Origin: Plasmodium brasilianum | Lineage: Eukaryota; Apicomplexa; Aconoidasida; Haemosporida; Plasmodiidae | DNA: 64,000 bases | Reading direction: 5' to 3' | Assembly (NCBI RefSeq): GCF_023973825.1 | Contig: NC_090120.1 | Coordinates: 831,001-895,000, forward strand | Part shown: positions 26,071 through 39,647 of the stretch, piece after piece | Layout of the letters: every line of letters starts with the position of its first letter | Numbering within the stretch: the stretch's first letter is position 1 | Position numbers and translations under genes: made by a program | Notes under the pieces: generated by a model | The model's input: only the letters and a program-made list of their open reading frames with translations | Databases searched by the model: none | Told to the model about the DNA's origin: nothing

Positions 26071-26865
26071 TATATATCTATGCATATGTGTTTATTGAAA
26101 AACAAATTTCACGAAAAGGTAAAGTCATTGTTAATTTTCATGCAATTTTAAATTTTCCAGAATACTATGAATATGCCAAAGTTGTAAATAATTATAATTT
26201 GAAATATTTAGCATGTTCTTTTCTTTTTTTTTTTTTTAACCTTTAGCTAACGTTTCCTTATTCTGAATTTTCGTTAAAATATTAAAGCAAAGTAAAAAAA
26301 AAAAGTAAAAATTTAAAAAAAAATAATAATAATAAATATAATAATAAAAATAAAAATAATAATAATAAGAATTATAATAATAAGAAGAAGAATAAGAAGA
26401 ATAATAATAAAAAAAATAACAATAAAAAAAAAAAAACAATAAAAAAAAATAAGAACGATTTAGCAAAACCAAACCGAATTAAACAAAACAAAGCAGAATA
26501 AAACATAGGAAAATAAAACAACAAAATATAACATAATAAAACATTGCTAAGTGTAAAGAGACAAAATAAAAACTATCGTAATAAACAATTTTACATGAAC
26601 AGTTCAGGAAAAAAATATGCTATCATTTGAATGTGTATAAATAAATGTAGCATGTACGACTTTAAAGACATAAAAAAATACCCCTTTGAAACATATCATT
26701 TAATGAAACAAATTTCTTTTCTCGTCTTTTTAAAATAGCTTTAAGAAAAGTATTATTTCTGAGGAAGAAAAACTTTTTCCTTTCCTAGAACAATAATGTT
26801 TTTTTAATCATTTTGATAAAAGCTTTCACGCATTATATAATAATAAAAGAAAAAAAAAAAAAAAT

Positions 26866-27540
26866 ATGACAGATAAAATATGCCACAAATTGATCAATGA
26901 AAATATTAAAACGTTATGTCACATGAGTTTAAGAAATGAAGATAACTATGAAAAGAAAAATAGAAGCTTTAATAATAACATGAACATGACTTGTTCTTCT
27001 AAATGTGAAGAATTATGTAATAACATAAATGACAGACTGCATAAAATCAAAGATATAGTACACCTCAGATCGGCAAAGCCAAATGCAGTTTTAATTGAAA
27101 CTTTGATCTATATTAAAGAATTTATAAAAGAAATAGAAAAATATATAGAAGTTTTTAATAATGTTATATATGAAGAGAACAGAGCATATGCATATGTTGA
27201 GGATATTTTCCACTCTTTGGATAAACAAAATCAGAATATTCAAAAAATTTATCATATATGCAGTCAAAATATTGTAATTACAAAAAATAATAGTGAACTG
27301 GTTTTACAAAAACCGCAAAGCTATTCTTCTCTCTCAGCTAAATTTATTAAAAATTTGTTAAATGTATGTGAGGGAAACGAAAATGAAAATAAAAACAAAA
27401 ATGACAGTAATAATGAGAGTCAAAATGAAAGCCAATTGGAGCATCAAATCGAAGGCCAGAATGAACTACTTAATGAAAGCCAAAATGAAAATAAAAACAT
27501 AAGCATAGATGAATGTTCCAATGAAAACTACATAAATTAA
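26866..27540 (+). CDS. Conserved-looking protein of unknown function, 224 aa
   Basis: Single exon from ATG 26866, preceded by an A-run as is usual here. No signal peptide or TM. The middle (residues about 45-155) is helical in pattern: CEELCNNINDRLHKIKDIVH, VLIETLIYIKEFIKEIEKY, then YVEDIFHSLDKQNQNIQKIY, suggesting a short helical bundle or coiled coil. The last 55 residues are low complexity, built from NES/NEN/QNE units. I do not recognise the family. It lies alone between two long AT-rich gaps, on the same strand as the START-like gene and CRMP1. Confidence 0.75.
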   Translation: MTDKICHKLINENIKTLCHMSLRNEDNYEKKNRSFNNNMNMTCSSKCEELCNNINDRLHKIKDIVHLRSAKPNAVLIETLIYIKEFIKEIEKYIEVFNNVIYEENRAYAYVEDIFHSLDKQNQNIQKIYHICSQNIVITKNNSELVLQKPQSYSSLSAKFIKNLLNVCEGNENENKNKNDSNNESQNESQLEHQIEGQNELLNESQNENKNISIDECSNENYIN

Positions 27541-28028
27541 AACGTACTGTCGTAAGGAAGGAAAGAAAGGATAAATTTTTTTAAGATATCAGTTAGGTGC
27601 TAAACATATAAAAGTTAGTGTAATAATGTTTATCGTCCTTGCATATATATATATATTTTTTTTTTTTTAAAACCTTCTCGATTTACTCTTTTTGCTTTCC
27701 CTACTTTTTATTGTAGAACATTAACAAGACATAGAAACTGCTATTTGCTGTGCACATTTTGAGATTAATTCTAACATGGTTACAAATTAAAAATATTCTT
27801 ATTAAATCATCATTTTTATTTGGCTTATATATAAAAGGTGAATTTTTTCTTTTTTTGCATAAACTTTTTTTTTTTCTTCTGAGCTTTTAATGCCTTCTTT
27901 TTAAAATATATTTGCTTAAAAAATAAAAAGAGCATAGGGTACCAGATCCATATATTTTAATTGCAAAAATGTGTAATTCAAAGCGTGGTGTGTGCCTTTT
28001 CATTATACATATATAAATAAATTTACAT

Positions 28029-28070
<42 letters not shown>

Positions 28071-28737
28071 GTATATATATGTACGCGTACGCGTGTATAT
28101 ATGTATATATCCTTGTAAAAATATAAAAGCAAAAGTAATTTCTTTTCATCATTTTTCCTTTTGAAAATGAAGAATCATTTAAAAAAATAAAATAAAATAA
28201 AAAAAGAAAATAATTAAATAATTGGCATATATTCCATATTGCATGCAACGTTTTTTGCAAAAAAATAAAAACTCAAATTTCGGATTAATCTATGCCGTAT
28301 ATTTTACTTTCCTTTTATGGTTCTTATTGTGCATTATATGTACATAATAAATTACACAAACATACTAATAATAAAGGGGAATATATAGTGGTATATTTAT
28401 TTGTATTACTTACATATATATATATATATATATACGCAAATGTACATTACTTTATATAACATTACATCGTAGATGTGCAAATTTTAAATTCCATAATAAG
28501 TCCATACAGCATGCATAGACACTAAACATGTGTTGAGTTCTTTTATAACATAAAATAGCAAGTTTTTGTGGCAGACATGCCTTTCGCTTTTACTTTCCCC
28601 CACTTTGTCTTAACCCATCCATATAACATATCATTTATATATATATATATTACATGTGCGGTGCGAGGAGAAAAGCGAAACAGAGCATATATAATTTTTA
28701 AAAATGAACACATTTCCTGTTTGAAAGTAGAAAAAAA
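27541..28737. other. Intergenic, upstream of CRMP1
   Basis: AT-rich with TA microsatellites (about 28030-28078 and 28410-28435). Short minus-strand open frames here are readings of TA repeats. Nothing coding seen; probable CRMP1 promoter. Confidence 0.6.
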
Positions 28738-31700
28738 ATGCTTATACATTTTGCGAATGTGTTCTTAATAATTTTGTCCTTTAATACATTAACTTGTATG
28801 GGCGGAAAAAATCATATAAAAAATTTTAAGCAAAATTTGGAAAATGAGACAAATGAATATACTTCAGAAAAGGAGGGTAAAAAACCTTTTTTTAAAAATG
28901 GTCAAATAAAATTCTACAAAAATTTGTTTAGCAGTAAAAATTATTTAACCAGGCGGGGCGATACCTCAAAGGGAAAGAAGTTATTTGTTATAAGAGAGAA
29001 AAATGAAGAAATGCACAATAATGGAGAAGCAGAAAAAAATCGCGAAAGTGGTCAAAATGGGGGAAGAAAAAACAAAAATTTGAGTACAGGTTTAAAACAT
29101 CCCATATTTTTACAATACCATGTACGTATAATCAATATAAAAAATATCTTGCGTAGTTCTTTGCAAGTTAAACTTGATCAGTTTTGCCACCCTGGAGTAG
29201 CCAGATGCAGAGATGGAGCAAAAAGTTGTAGATGTTACAGGATATACCTAAATCAAGTATCAAACTTTTGCTTAGATAACTGTGGTCTTTTTACTGAATG
29301 CTATGGGAATGCTATAGGTCAACCATATAAATCAGTACCATATTCGTTTGTTCAGAATAAAATAGTATTAACATGTGTTGTCTCAGCAGTTCAAAGGAAG
29401 TTAAATAATTTATGTGGAGAAAATAATGTTTTTAGATATAGTAAAAATAAGAGTTATTGTATTCCATACGACTTTTTAGATATGGAGAAAGTGGGTACAT
29501 TTTGTGTTAGTAAATCGAATATCTTAGTTATATGTGCTGGTTTTTTAAAAGATTCTTTTGTAAACCTATCTGATTTTGAACTAATTGACAATATTGCTAT
29601 ATATTCTATTTTAGGTAATATGTGTAATGAAACTATATATGGTAATGGTGAATATTATGTAGGTTGCCAAAATACTTCTATATCTGGCAAAACGTGTTTA
29701 GCTTGGGAAACCTTAAATATTAATGAATCATTAGGTTTGTATTATAAACATAATTTTTGTCGAAATCCTGAGAAGTTAGATTATATATATTGCTTTGTTA
29801 ATGTAAATGGTTTTATTTTTAGAGAACATTGTCATGTTAAGGATAATAATATAGTTCTTAATAATATTGCATATTCAGAAGATACACATTATAGTTTTGA
29901 TTTAACTATGAAAAATGTATCTGATTTTCGTATAAGGTTTTCCGAAAATAATTGTAAAAATACATATTTACTTCCTAATAATTTAGATGAAATGATAAAA
30001 TATAATGTATTAAATTATGTATATCATGATATAGGTGGAGATATAGCACTTACCATAACTTTTAAGAATTTTACGTATATAGATTACCTAGGTAAGAACT
30101 TATCTATTTGTGCATGTCATAACGACTTCTACGATACAAGATCTTACATATGTACACGTAATGATTATAAAACGAAGATTGGGAAATTTAATATTATCAA
30201 ATCCTTTTCTAAATCAAAACAAAATATCTTCTATGTAAACCAGATCTACGACATTTCTATTGATTTAAATCCGAAATATATTAAAAGAGAAATATATATT
30301 TTAAGTGGGAATTTTTCTCATGAGTGTAGTACTATTCATTTAATGAAAGACTCATATAAGGATGATTTGCACACTTTATTGTATTCTCATGAAAGTAAAA
30401 TGATCCAGCGAGTTAACCCACCTCTGGACCCTTCAAAAAATTATTCTACTATTTATGGGTACTCCCAAGAAATTTTCGACTTAAGAACTTTGGTCAGAAA
30501 AAATGAAAAGTATATGAATGGTGGAGTGAAGAATAGGATGAACAGTACTAGTGATACTTCCTTTCAAAAATTGAGCAGTCTGAAAAAGGGGAACAACCTG
30601 ATATGCATAAAGTACACATCTAAAGAAACGTATTTTGCCTACCTGGGTAAAATAATATATAACGACATCAACGATTCGAAGATTAAATATATTTTAAGAA
30701 CTAATGATTCTGTGTACGAAAATATTATATATCTAAAATACTTATCCACTTTAAGTAATGTTAGTCATTTTTTTTTTAGTTCGCATAGTTGTGAACACCC
30801 TGATAGTAGCAATATCAATGAAAATGCTTTCAGAATATTTGAAGAATATTATACTAACAGACTAATAAATTATCCTCTTGTATATACATATAGCTATTTT
30901 AGATTAAATATTAGGAATATCTTTCTTAATTCTATTGAAAATACAAATGCTCTTCATTACTTTTCAATTAATGGAATTTCTTCTATAAAGTCTCCCATAA
31001 ATTATATATGTGAAAAAAATATTGCGCACCGTAATGTCAGATCTATATCCTTAGTTCACTTATCAGATATGCTATATGTTGAATTCGATGAGTTTGCTCA
31101 TCACTTTAATGTTAACAGTGTACCAACAAGTATACACAATAAGGACTTACCCTTCGAATGGACCAGTTATATTTACAATTACTTTTATTTTAAAGGCATA
31201 AATGTTTCAAGAGTTAAGAAGAAGATAATATCTGTATGGTGTCACGAGGACGATAATTATATATCCTTATGGTATGTCTCGTCAAGAAGTTTAACTCCCT
31301 TCTTTCTAATTAAGTACCAAACGAACGCCCCAAAATTCGCCTTCGTAGATTTTTTGGAGCCAACACGAACAGCGGCAGCTTCTAATGCATTATTTAATGT
31401 TTCCTTTAGCTCTACTTTCGGCTCTACTTATAGCTCAACTACCCACAAAACCTCACCCGAAATGGAGGCGAACTTCTACATATTCAGTGCAAAAAGAATG
31501 ACTATCAAGAAGTACAAAACGAACACGTTTTCCTTTCTCATACTAGTGAAACAAAAGTACTATGCAAATCTGAAAGAGGTGGTGAATGTACAGTCTTTAT
31601 CATACAAAGGGGATATATATTTTTTTCTACTATTTCAAAACAATACATTTACATTATTAAACAGCAATTTGGAAAAAATAAATATTATTAATAACGATTT

Positions 31701-34700
31701 AGGTGAGTACATAAATTCAGTGCCAATAAAAAGTAAATGCATCGATAGTAATAACAATGTAACGTGTTTCGTTCTGTATAAATATCATAAGATTTTATGG
31801 TTCAATATATTATTCAATATGAAAAAAGTAATGGACAATATTATGCGTAATTTTTCTACTAATAATAAGAATACTAAACTGACTGTTGATAGTAGTAAGC
31901 CATATAACACGGATGAAAAAAGCAATAATTTCGAAGAACTTGATATGAATAAGTTTCAATTATATAAACAGATTCATACAGTTAAAGGGAGAGCAGAAAA
32001 AGAAGATCATAATTTATCTTTGAAGAGGTACCCAGACATACGTGTAGCATATATAGAGTATATATATGCTTACAATGAAAAGGACGAAGAGTTATTATTA
32101 GAATTCCCTTCTGATATCCTAGTAATTAGTAAATTGGGGGAATATGTACTATACGTTTCTTCTAAAAAATTAAATAAATTATTTATATACTCAACAAACA
32201 GTTCAGAAAAATCAATTGAATATTATAAACATATTAGAAATGAATATATATCTAACTATGAAATTGATTCTATTTTTAGCTACCATCTTATGAATGCAAA
32301 TTTTATAAATTTCTTTATCACCAAAAAGGGGGAAACCAAAAAAAATGCCATCTACTCTTTTGTTCATGAAAAATTAAGTAAGACAGATATTATATATAAA
32401 CCTAAAATGTGGTTTGTATATAATAAGAATATTGAAATAAAACCTATAATAAAAGGGGATAAACGACAAATTAAATATTTCACTATTCATTATATCGATG
32501 ATTCATTAAAAGATCAATATATTATAATATATAAGAAGACGGGTATTGTTCATCTGAAGCTAAACAGAATAGAAGATACTCCAATTCACCTCCGAATAGT
32601 GATGCATGGTTTATTTCATAACGTTTCAACAGAAATTAAGTTCAATACTACATGTGAAGATGGCCATTATTATAAGGATAAAAAATGCCATCCATGTGCA
32701 ATAGGTTTCTATAACAACTTGAGTGAAATTAAAAACAATAAAGAATATTATACCAAATGTGTGTCATGTGGAAGGCATAAAACTACTATAATAGAAAAAT
32801 CTATTAGTGAAAATAATTGCTTGTGCGATTTAGGTTATGAATATATAAAAAATCCAAATAATCCCCACGAGTTCATTTGTTCTCCTTGTTCATATGGAGA
32901 ATATAAAGATACTATATCAAACGAATTATGTAAAGGAAATGGATGCAACGAACATTCTAGTTCCATCATTTTAGGTGCAAAGAATGCAGCAGAAAGTACT
33001 TGCCATTGCGATTCAGGGTATTTTTTAAATGTAAGTAATACAGGTCTCATGTATTGTAAAAAGTGTTTACCAGATCATTATTGTCCAAGTAAATTAGTAA
33101 ACATACAAATGTGTCCTATATACAATAAAACTGATCGTCATTCCAGAACGAATTATACTTCAATAGATAGCTGCTTTTGCCAAGAAGGGTATGAACCGAT
33201 AAATGTCAAAAGAATAACAAAAAAAAGATCCAGGGAAGAACATTATTATAAACTTTTTTTTAAAAAATATCCTTCATATTCTCCAAACAAAATTAATTCT
33301 AAACATATCTGTATGGAATGCAATCAAGGGTATTATAAGGATACTATATCATTTGATAAATGCAAAAAATGTCCAGGAATATCAACCAATAAAAAATTTG
33401 GTTCTACTAGGAAAAACAGCTGTGATGGTTGCTATAGAGGGTATTATAAAAATTCGAAAAAAGTTTGCTCTGCATGTTTACCTAATCATTTTTGTGTTGG
33501 TAGTTTTCCACAAAAGGGATTATCCCAATATACAGAGGACGCTGTCATTTGTCCAAATAATTCTGTTACACTTAAACCATATGAAATGAATATTTCCTTT
33601 ACAAATTGTCTGTGTGTACAAGGATACGTTAAAAATGTTCAAACGTCGTACAACTTAAATGAACATTGCGCCTTAACTCCTTTAAATTTTTATAAAGATA
33701 CTATATCTAATGATGGAGGAACGCCATGCCCGGCTAATAGTATAACTATAAATGTTGGACAGAAATCAATCAATGGATGCATATGTGATAAAGGATATTA
33801 TTACAGTAAAAAGCGAATGGATTGTGTAGAATGCCCTATTGGATATTATTGTCCAGAAAAAAATATGAAAACCAAATTTTTAAAACCTATAAAATGTCCA
33901 AAAAATTCTGGAAATATTAAAAAAGGGTCATATGAATTAGCAAATTGCCAATGTAATTTTGGATATACTCTGAATGTCCAAATAAAAAAGGCTTCTACTA
34001 TGATAAATAACTTAGTTAATAAAAAGAAGAAAAATAAACGCATCAAAACAACATCTTCAATACATATTCCTGTTGCCAATAAAATGATTAGGAACAGTTA
34101 TATTTCTTTATATTCAAATAATTTACATAGTAAAGGAGAAAATGAAAAAGAAATGTTTAAAAGAAATATTTCCATGTTGCTATGTGTTAAATGCCCATCT
34201 GTAACATACAAATCAGTAATATCTAATGAGCCTTGTCATGCATGTCCTACAAATTCGAGAACAGTAATGCGTTTTACAACTACTGATAAGTTCTTTTGTT
34301 TGTGCAACGAGGGATATTACTTAGATGAGCAGACGTGTAAACCCTGTTCCTTGAGTAAATTATACTGTGCAGGAGAATATATATATGAAATTTCTCCTGA
34401 TGAATATGATGAAATGATAAAGATAATTGAAAAGAACATCTATTTATTTAGTGATTCATATAAGAAGATTTTTGTAAATTCATTTGTTCATAATTATAGG
34501 GGTAAGGTTTCTAATTTGCACAAAAACAGGGATAGGGATACAGCCAAAAGGGGAATTTCCACCAAGGGAAGATACAAGCGTGATAACGCAAATTTAATGT
34601 CTTATTTTTCTAGTGAAAACTACTCATTCCTTTTATTGGGCCGCCTGAGCAAAATAGCACACTCGGGTGGTTATTTCACAGACCATAGAAATCTACTGCA

Positions 34701-37700
34701 AGTGTTAGGAAAAGGGAATTTAAAGCAAAATAATAGTAGTAGTGATGGTAATGGTAATAATAATAGTGATGGTAATGGTAATAATGATAGTGATGGTAAT
34801 GGTAATAATGATAGTGATGGTAATGGTAATAGTAGCAGCAGAAGTAATAGGAGCACTAATTTTAGGGTCATTTTTTTGAAAAACTTCTTCTACACAGATC
34901 ATAAAAATTACATATATGCAAAATACCAAAAGTTCGTAACATGCCCAAAAAATACAGTAATTCCTTTAGGGGTAGATTCTGCACACACATTTGACGATTG
35001 CAAGTGTGCAAAAGGAAATTATCTAGAGTCAGAAGATCTTTCTCAGGGTATTAAAATATGTAAACCATGTAAAGAGGGAACTTTTAAAAATTTTGTTGGG
35101 GATGAGAAATTCTGTGTTTCTTGTCCCCCTAAATCTACTAGTCTACAAGGGTCGTTATATCCTACTCATTGCTTTTGTAAAGAAGGATTTTATTACAATA
35201 AAGATAATTGTTTAGAATGCTTAGAAGGAGCTACTTGTAAAGGGGGTTTATATAAAAAAGCAATGATGAAAATACAAATGGATATAGAAAATGTTCATAT
35301 TACTGCAGAGGATCATGTAAAACCTGAATCAAAAAAAGGTTATTACTTAGATGAAAATACGTCCATATTTGTAGATGTTAGTGAATGGAAATTTATTAAA
35401 TGTCCAATAAATGGAAGTTGTTTAGAAAAGAATAAATGTCATTATAGTATGAATAATTATTTATGTGTTGAATGTGTTAAAGGGTATACAAATAGCTTCA
35501 TGAGAACTATATGTGTAAAATGTCCAAGTAATAGAGTTAATATTATGCTTCTACTAATTATTTATATAATTTTTTGTTTTATTATTATAATAATATCTTT
35601 CTTAAATATATCCTCAGGATTTTACAGAAGATCTATTCATTCGATAGTAATTAAGATTGCTGTTAATTATGTTTCAAGTATGTTAGTTATCAAGGTATTA
35701 GAAGAAAATAAATTGCAGCTTCCAACATATGTATATCATTTTTATAATAAAATTAATAAATTTATATATAGAGTTGAAAATAGCAAAATTGTAAGTGTGG
35801 ATTGTTTACTCAGATATTATTTTGACCTCAGTTATGCAGATTCATTTTTCTATACTAGTTTAGTGTTTTTTCTTATTCCATTATTTCTAATGGCAACATT
35901 AACAGTTATATTGTTCCTGATTTTGAAAATATACACATTGGTAAAAAGCAAGGCAATTGCAAACAAGCTGGATTTACTAAGAATAGCAAAAAAGGAAAAA
36001 ATTCATTTTTTAGCTAACTCTTTAGAAAACTCATATTCAAAAGAAAGATTTATTATGATATTACGATATATAACACTAACACATTACTCATTAATGGATA
36101 GAGTTTATATATTTTTTGAAGATATGATACCTGTGTATGTTACCTTTTTGTTTATAATGCATGCAAAAACATCTCTACGGATGTTTCAATTATTTGATTG
36201 CTCTTACATTAAATATACCAAACATTTTGGAAAATATGTATTAAGTAGAGCTAGTAGTGTTCAGTGTGATTTGAAAACAAATTATTTGAAATTTTTTCTA
36301 TTAGGAATATCTGGTACTATTGTATGGTCCTTAGGAATTCCTTTATTTTCTTTCTATGTTCTGTACATAAATAGACATAATTTATTTCATGAAAATGTGC
36401 GTATCAAATATGGCTTTTTACATAATGGATATTTACCTAATAGATGGTACTGGGAAATTATCGTTTTTGCTCGTAAAATTAGTGTATTATTTATCACTAC
36501 TGTAATTCTTTTTTCATCTGACAAGGATACAAATACATCGAGATTATTAATTTTTACTTTCGTTGCTATATTTTCTTTATATGTACATTTTATTTTCCAG
36601 CCATTTGATAAAAGAAATTTTTTCACTCTAAATAAGTTAGAAAATTTCAGTCTTTACATATGGGTTTCTACCATTATTGTTATCTCTGTTTTATTATCTA
36701 TTGATCTAAATGCATCCCTGAATTTTTTAATTTTATTTTTTTTAATCTTTTTCCATATTATATTTATTGTAAAGCTATTAATTTGTTTATTTTATGAATG
36801 TATTGACAATATTAGAAGAAAAAAAGCTTGCTATCATATACCTATTATTGGCATCTATGCGAAGTTGTTAGGGGATATTGTCGAAAAGAGGAAGAAAAAA
36901 GAGCCTTTAATTTATTACGATAAAAGTACCAAACGAATTGCTATTATTTTACCTGAACGGGTCAAAAATAAAAAAAAAGCGCGCAAAATTAAGAGTAAAT
37001 TTACGCACGCATTTACAAACCTTTTTAAAAGCTTATTCAATTTTAAAAAAAAAGCAAAAAGGGAAGGATACGATAAACTGAAAAACAGTCATCAGGAATA
37101 TGAACGACATGGTGAAACAAAAAGTGGTGCAGATAAAAGCGAAAATGGTAGAATGAGAAGTGGAGATAATAATAATGATGGTAATAATGATATTTATAAT
37201 GATAGTAATAATGAAGGTAATAATGACGATGCTACGAATTACGACATTGTGAACATACATAAGGAAAGCGAACAAACTTCTTTCCATGGGGAAATTGTAA
37301 AAAACCAAAAAATGAGTTTTTACTTTTTTTTAAAAAGTACTGGTTTGCCAATTTACGGTTATATCAACAAGGAACATAGAATGTTTGCAATAGAAATTTA
37401 TAAAGAATTGCTAGATATATTTTTAAAAAATGTTACACTAACCTACGTTTCTGATGTATTTTTTGAATTCATATTTAAAATCTCAATTAATATAGGGAAC
37501 TTAATAGATAACCTAGATCAAAAAGACAAAATATTTGAATCACTGGATCAAGAACAAAACTTTAACAACATTATTCAGTGGTCTCTGGAAAGAAAAGAAA
37601 AATATAATGAAAATAAAAAATGGGTAAAAGGGAAACTAATTTCTTTGAAACATTGCAAATATAATTGTAGTTTACTTAAACAGGATATCGACACATTCCA

Positions 37701-38652
37701 AATTCCTCAACTATTTGGAAATGATGAAATGGAAGAGGAGAAGCAAAAAAAAGATCATAAAACAAGTGGTAAACGTATGCACATAAATATATGTCATTTC
37801 GTTTTTTGCATACCTATGTTTATTTTTCTGTTTATTTTCATTTTTCTCGTTAAAACGGCCTTCTTAAATTATACGCGGTTTTGCCTTTGGCATTTTACAA
37901 CTGTGCTTTTCTGCCCGATATAGCGCTCATAAATATATGCATGTACATGTACGTATATATTTGTTTTTCATTGTAGTATACCTTGTACTTCCCTGTCTCA
38001 TGAATAGAATGCTTCATCATTTCTTTATTTAATTTTATATCATGCTATATTGTTTCACATAATGTTATATAAATTCGCCTCATTTTATGTAATTCTTCCT
38101 CATTTTATATGATTTTATCTCACTTTTTTGTAATTCTGTGCAGTCTCCAAGGATGAGAGAGAAAAGCTGTTTTCATTTTTCAGCGACGACTTACTGAATA
38201 AAAAAATTGCCTTGTCAGAATTTTACTTCATTCTTATTGAGCTAAAGCTGAAGTACTACAGAAACTTACCTTCCTATTTTTACATGTTCAAACTTTACAA
38301 AAAATTAGAAAAAAAGTATGAAAGACAACAACTGAAAAAATTAAATGCAAAGTTAAAAGAATGTCAAAGAATTAAAGATACCAATGAGACAAAATATAAT
38401 AACGAAAATATCCAAATACATGAAATAAAAGAAAAAAAGTTACAATTGTATAGAGAATTTAATAATCTATCTAAAATGATGGAACAATTAAAATATAAAT
38501 ATATTAATTTAAATAATAACGATTTGAAAAAAGGTTCATGCAATGAGTGGACAAATGAAGATTTTTCTGATGATATTTCACTATCTAGTTCAGAATCGAT
38601 TAAAAATTATTTGCTCGGAAAGGAATTGAACCACAAGGGGGACCAAACATAA
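28738..38652 (+). CDS. CRMP1: Cysteine repeat modular protein 1 (CRMP1), two exons, 3179 aa
   Basis: Exons 28738-37768 and 38144-38652, joined in phase (donor AGT G|gtaaac, acceptor gtgcag|TC TCC AAG). It starts with a signal peptide (MLIHFANVFLIILSFNTLTC). A Cys-rich ectodomain follows, including a Kringle-like module at about residues 290-365 (NETIYGNGEYYVGC ... TCLAWETLN ... HNFCRNPE ... YCFVN ... REHC). About residues 1305-2265 form a long series of GCC2/GCC3-type Cys modules (CPKNSG...CQCNFGY, CxxCP...GYY). At about 2268-2800 there are eight or nine hydrophobic segments, then a charged cytoplasmic tail with a coiled-coil-like last exon (KKLEKKYERQQLKKLNAKL). In Plasmodium the CRMP family acts in mosquito-stage sporozoites; Toxoplasma relatives sit at the rhoptry secretion site. 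An Asp-Gly-Asn repeat lies at residues about 2000-2035. Confidence 0.92.
34733..34845 (+). repeat. Coding repeat in CRMP1 (SDGNGNN units)
   Basis: A 24-bp unit, agtgatggtaatggtaataa followed by tgat or taat, is repeated about four times and codes SDGNGNND or SDGNGNNN. It falls in a low-complexity insert between two Cys modules. Confidence 0.9.
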
Positions 38653-39647
38653 CAGAGATTCATGTACGTCAAAAAGGAACAAACCCTCAAATACATACAA
38701 AATTTGCATGTAATTAAATGCCCAAATAGTTCTCAATTTAAAAAAAAAAATGCAAAAATTTTTTTTTTTTATTTTTATGTTAACTTTTGCATCATATATG
38801 CCAATATTTACACTATATTTACACACTCTTTGCAGTATGCTTACAAAAGGTTTACACCGTAATTATAGTATGCTTCTACAACAGTTGACTAATAGTTATA
38901 CAGTTATCGTCATTCTTTCTTTTATTAATATTAAAATTTTTTAATTTTATTTACATCAATTGTATATTTGTACAGAAACTTTCATTTATTGTCTTTGAAA
39001 ATGTTTTTTTTTTTTTTTAATTTTTTATTTATTCTTTAAAAGTAGTAAAATGGTAAGATATTTTTTTGTTCTCATTTATAACCCTCGTTTTTATCATGAT
39101 GTAACTGTAAAACGATTTCCAGATGTGTATAAAGCGCATTTGATTGTTTTGTTTTGTCTTGTCTTGTATTGTCTTGTCTTGTATTGTCTTGTCTTGTATT
39201 GTTCTGTTTTGTTTTGTTTTGTTTTGTTTTGTATTGTTTTGTTTTGCATTGTTTTGTTTTGCTTGGCTTTTTTTTGCTTTGTTTTTTCTGTTTTACGATT
39301 TGCACCAATATATGAGCACATAAAAAGAAAGCTACATTTATACTACTTAACTTTTCCTTACTATTCGGACATTCTTTTGTCGTATTAACAACTTTGGCTT
39401 ATTTCTGTTCGCTTTAAACATGAAAGGAAATTGAGGTGGAAGCGGTCAGGTAAATAAAATGAAGCAAAATAAAATGAAGTAAATCAAAATAAAATAGAAT
39501 AAAAATTATTAAAAATAAAATGAAGCAAAATATAAATTAAGCAATGTGTAAATTATACAAAAAAAAAAAGAAAATTAGCTATACAATTAACACAGAAACC
39601 AAAGGACAATAAATCGCACCAATTTGTGCTTCCCTCCCCTGTTATTA
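38653..39647. other. Convergent gap between CRMP1 and NAA35
   Basis: 3' flanks of two convergent genes. AT-rich, with a TTGTTTTG-type pentanucleotide repeat at 39135-39272 and AATAAAATGAAGC-type repeats at about 39455-39540. No gene supported. Confidence 0.6.
39135..39272. repeat. Pentanucleotide repeat (TTGTC/TTGTA/TTGTT)n
   Basis: More than 25 five-base units of the ttgtt/ttgtc/ttgta family. The unit has no stop in several frames, so open frames on both strands here (Lys-Thr-Gln-rich, Phe/Leu/Cys/Val-rich) are artefacts. Confidence 0.9.

Larger units (their letters stand above)
24190..26865. other. Intergenic between the START-like gene and the 224-aa gene
   Basis: 2.7 kb of AT-rich DNA with a CATA/CACA minisatellite at 24268-24420, TA runs (for example 25990-26070) and AATAATAAG-type A/T trinucleotide stretches at 26320-26410. 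No coding sequence supported. Confidence 0.6.

Noticed and set aside
37769..37923. C-terminal TM of CRMP1 (FVFCIPMFIFLFIFIFLV)
   Set aside because: This is the intron read through after donor 37769 (gtaaac); splicing to 38144 gives a longer conserved-looking tail.
38212..38652. Separate 146-aa coiled-coil gene
   Set aside because: The frame continues upstream to an acceptor at 38143 and joins CRMP1 exon 1 in phase, so it is the CRMP1 last exon. The apparent start is TTG.
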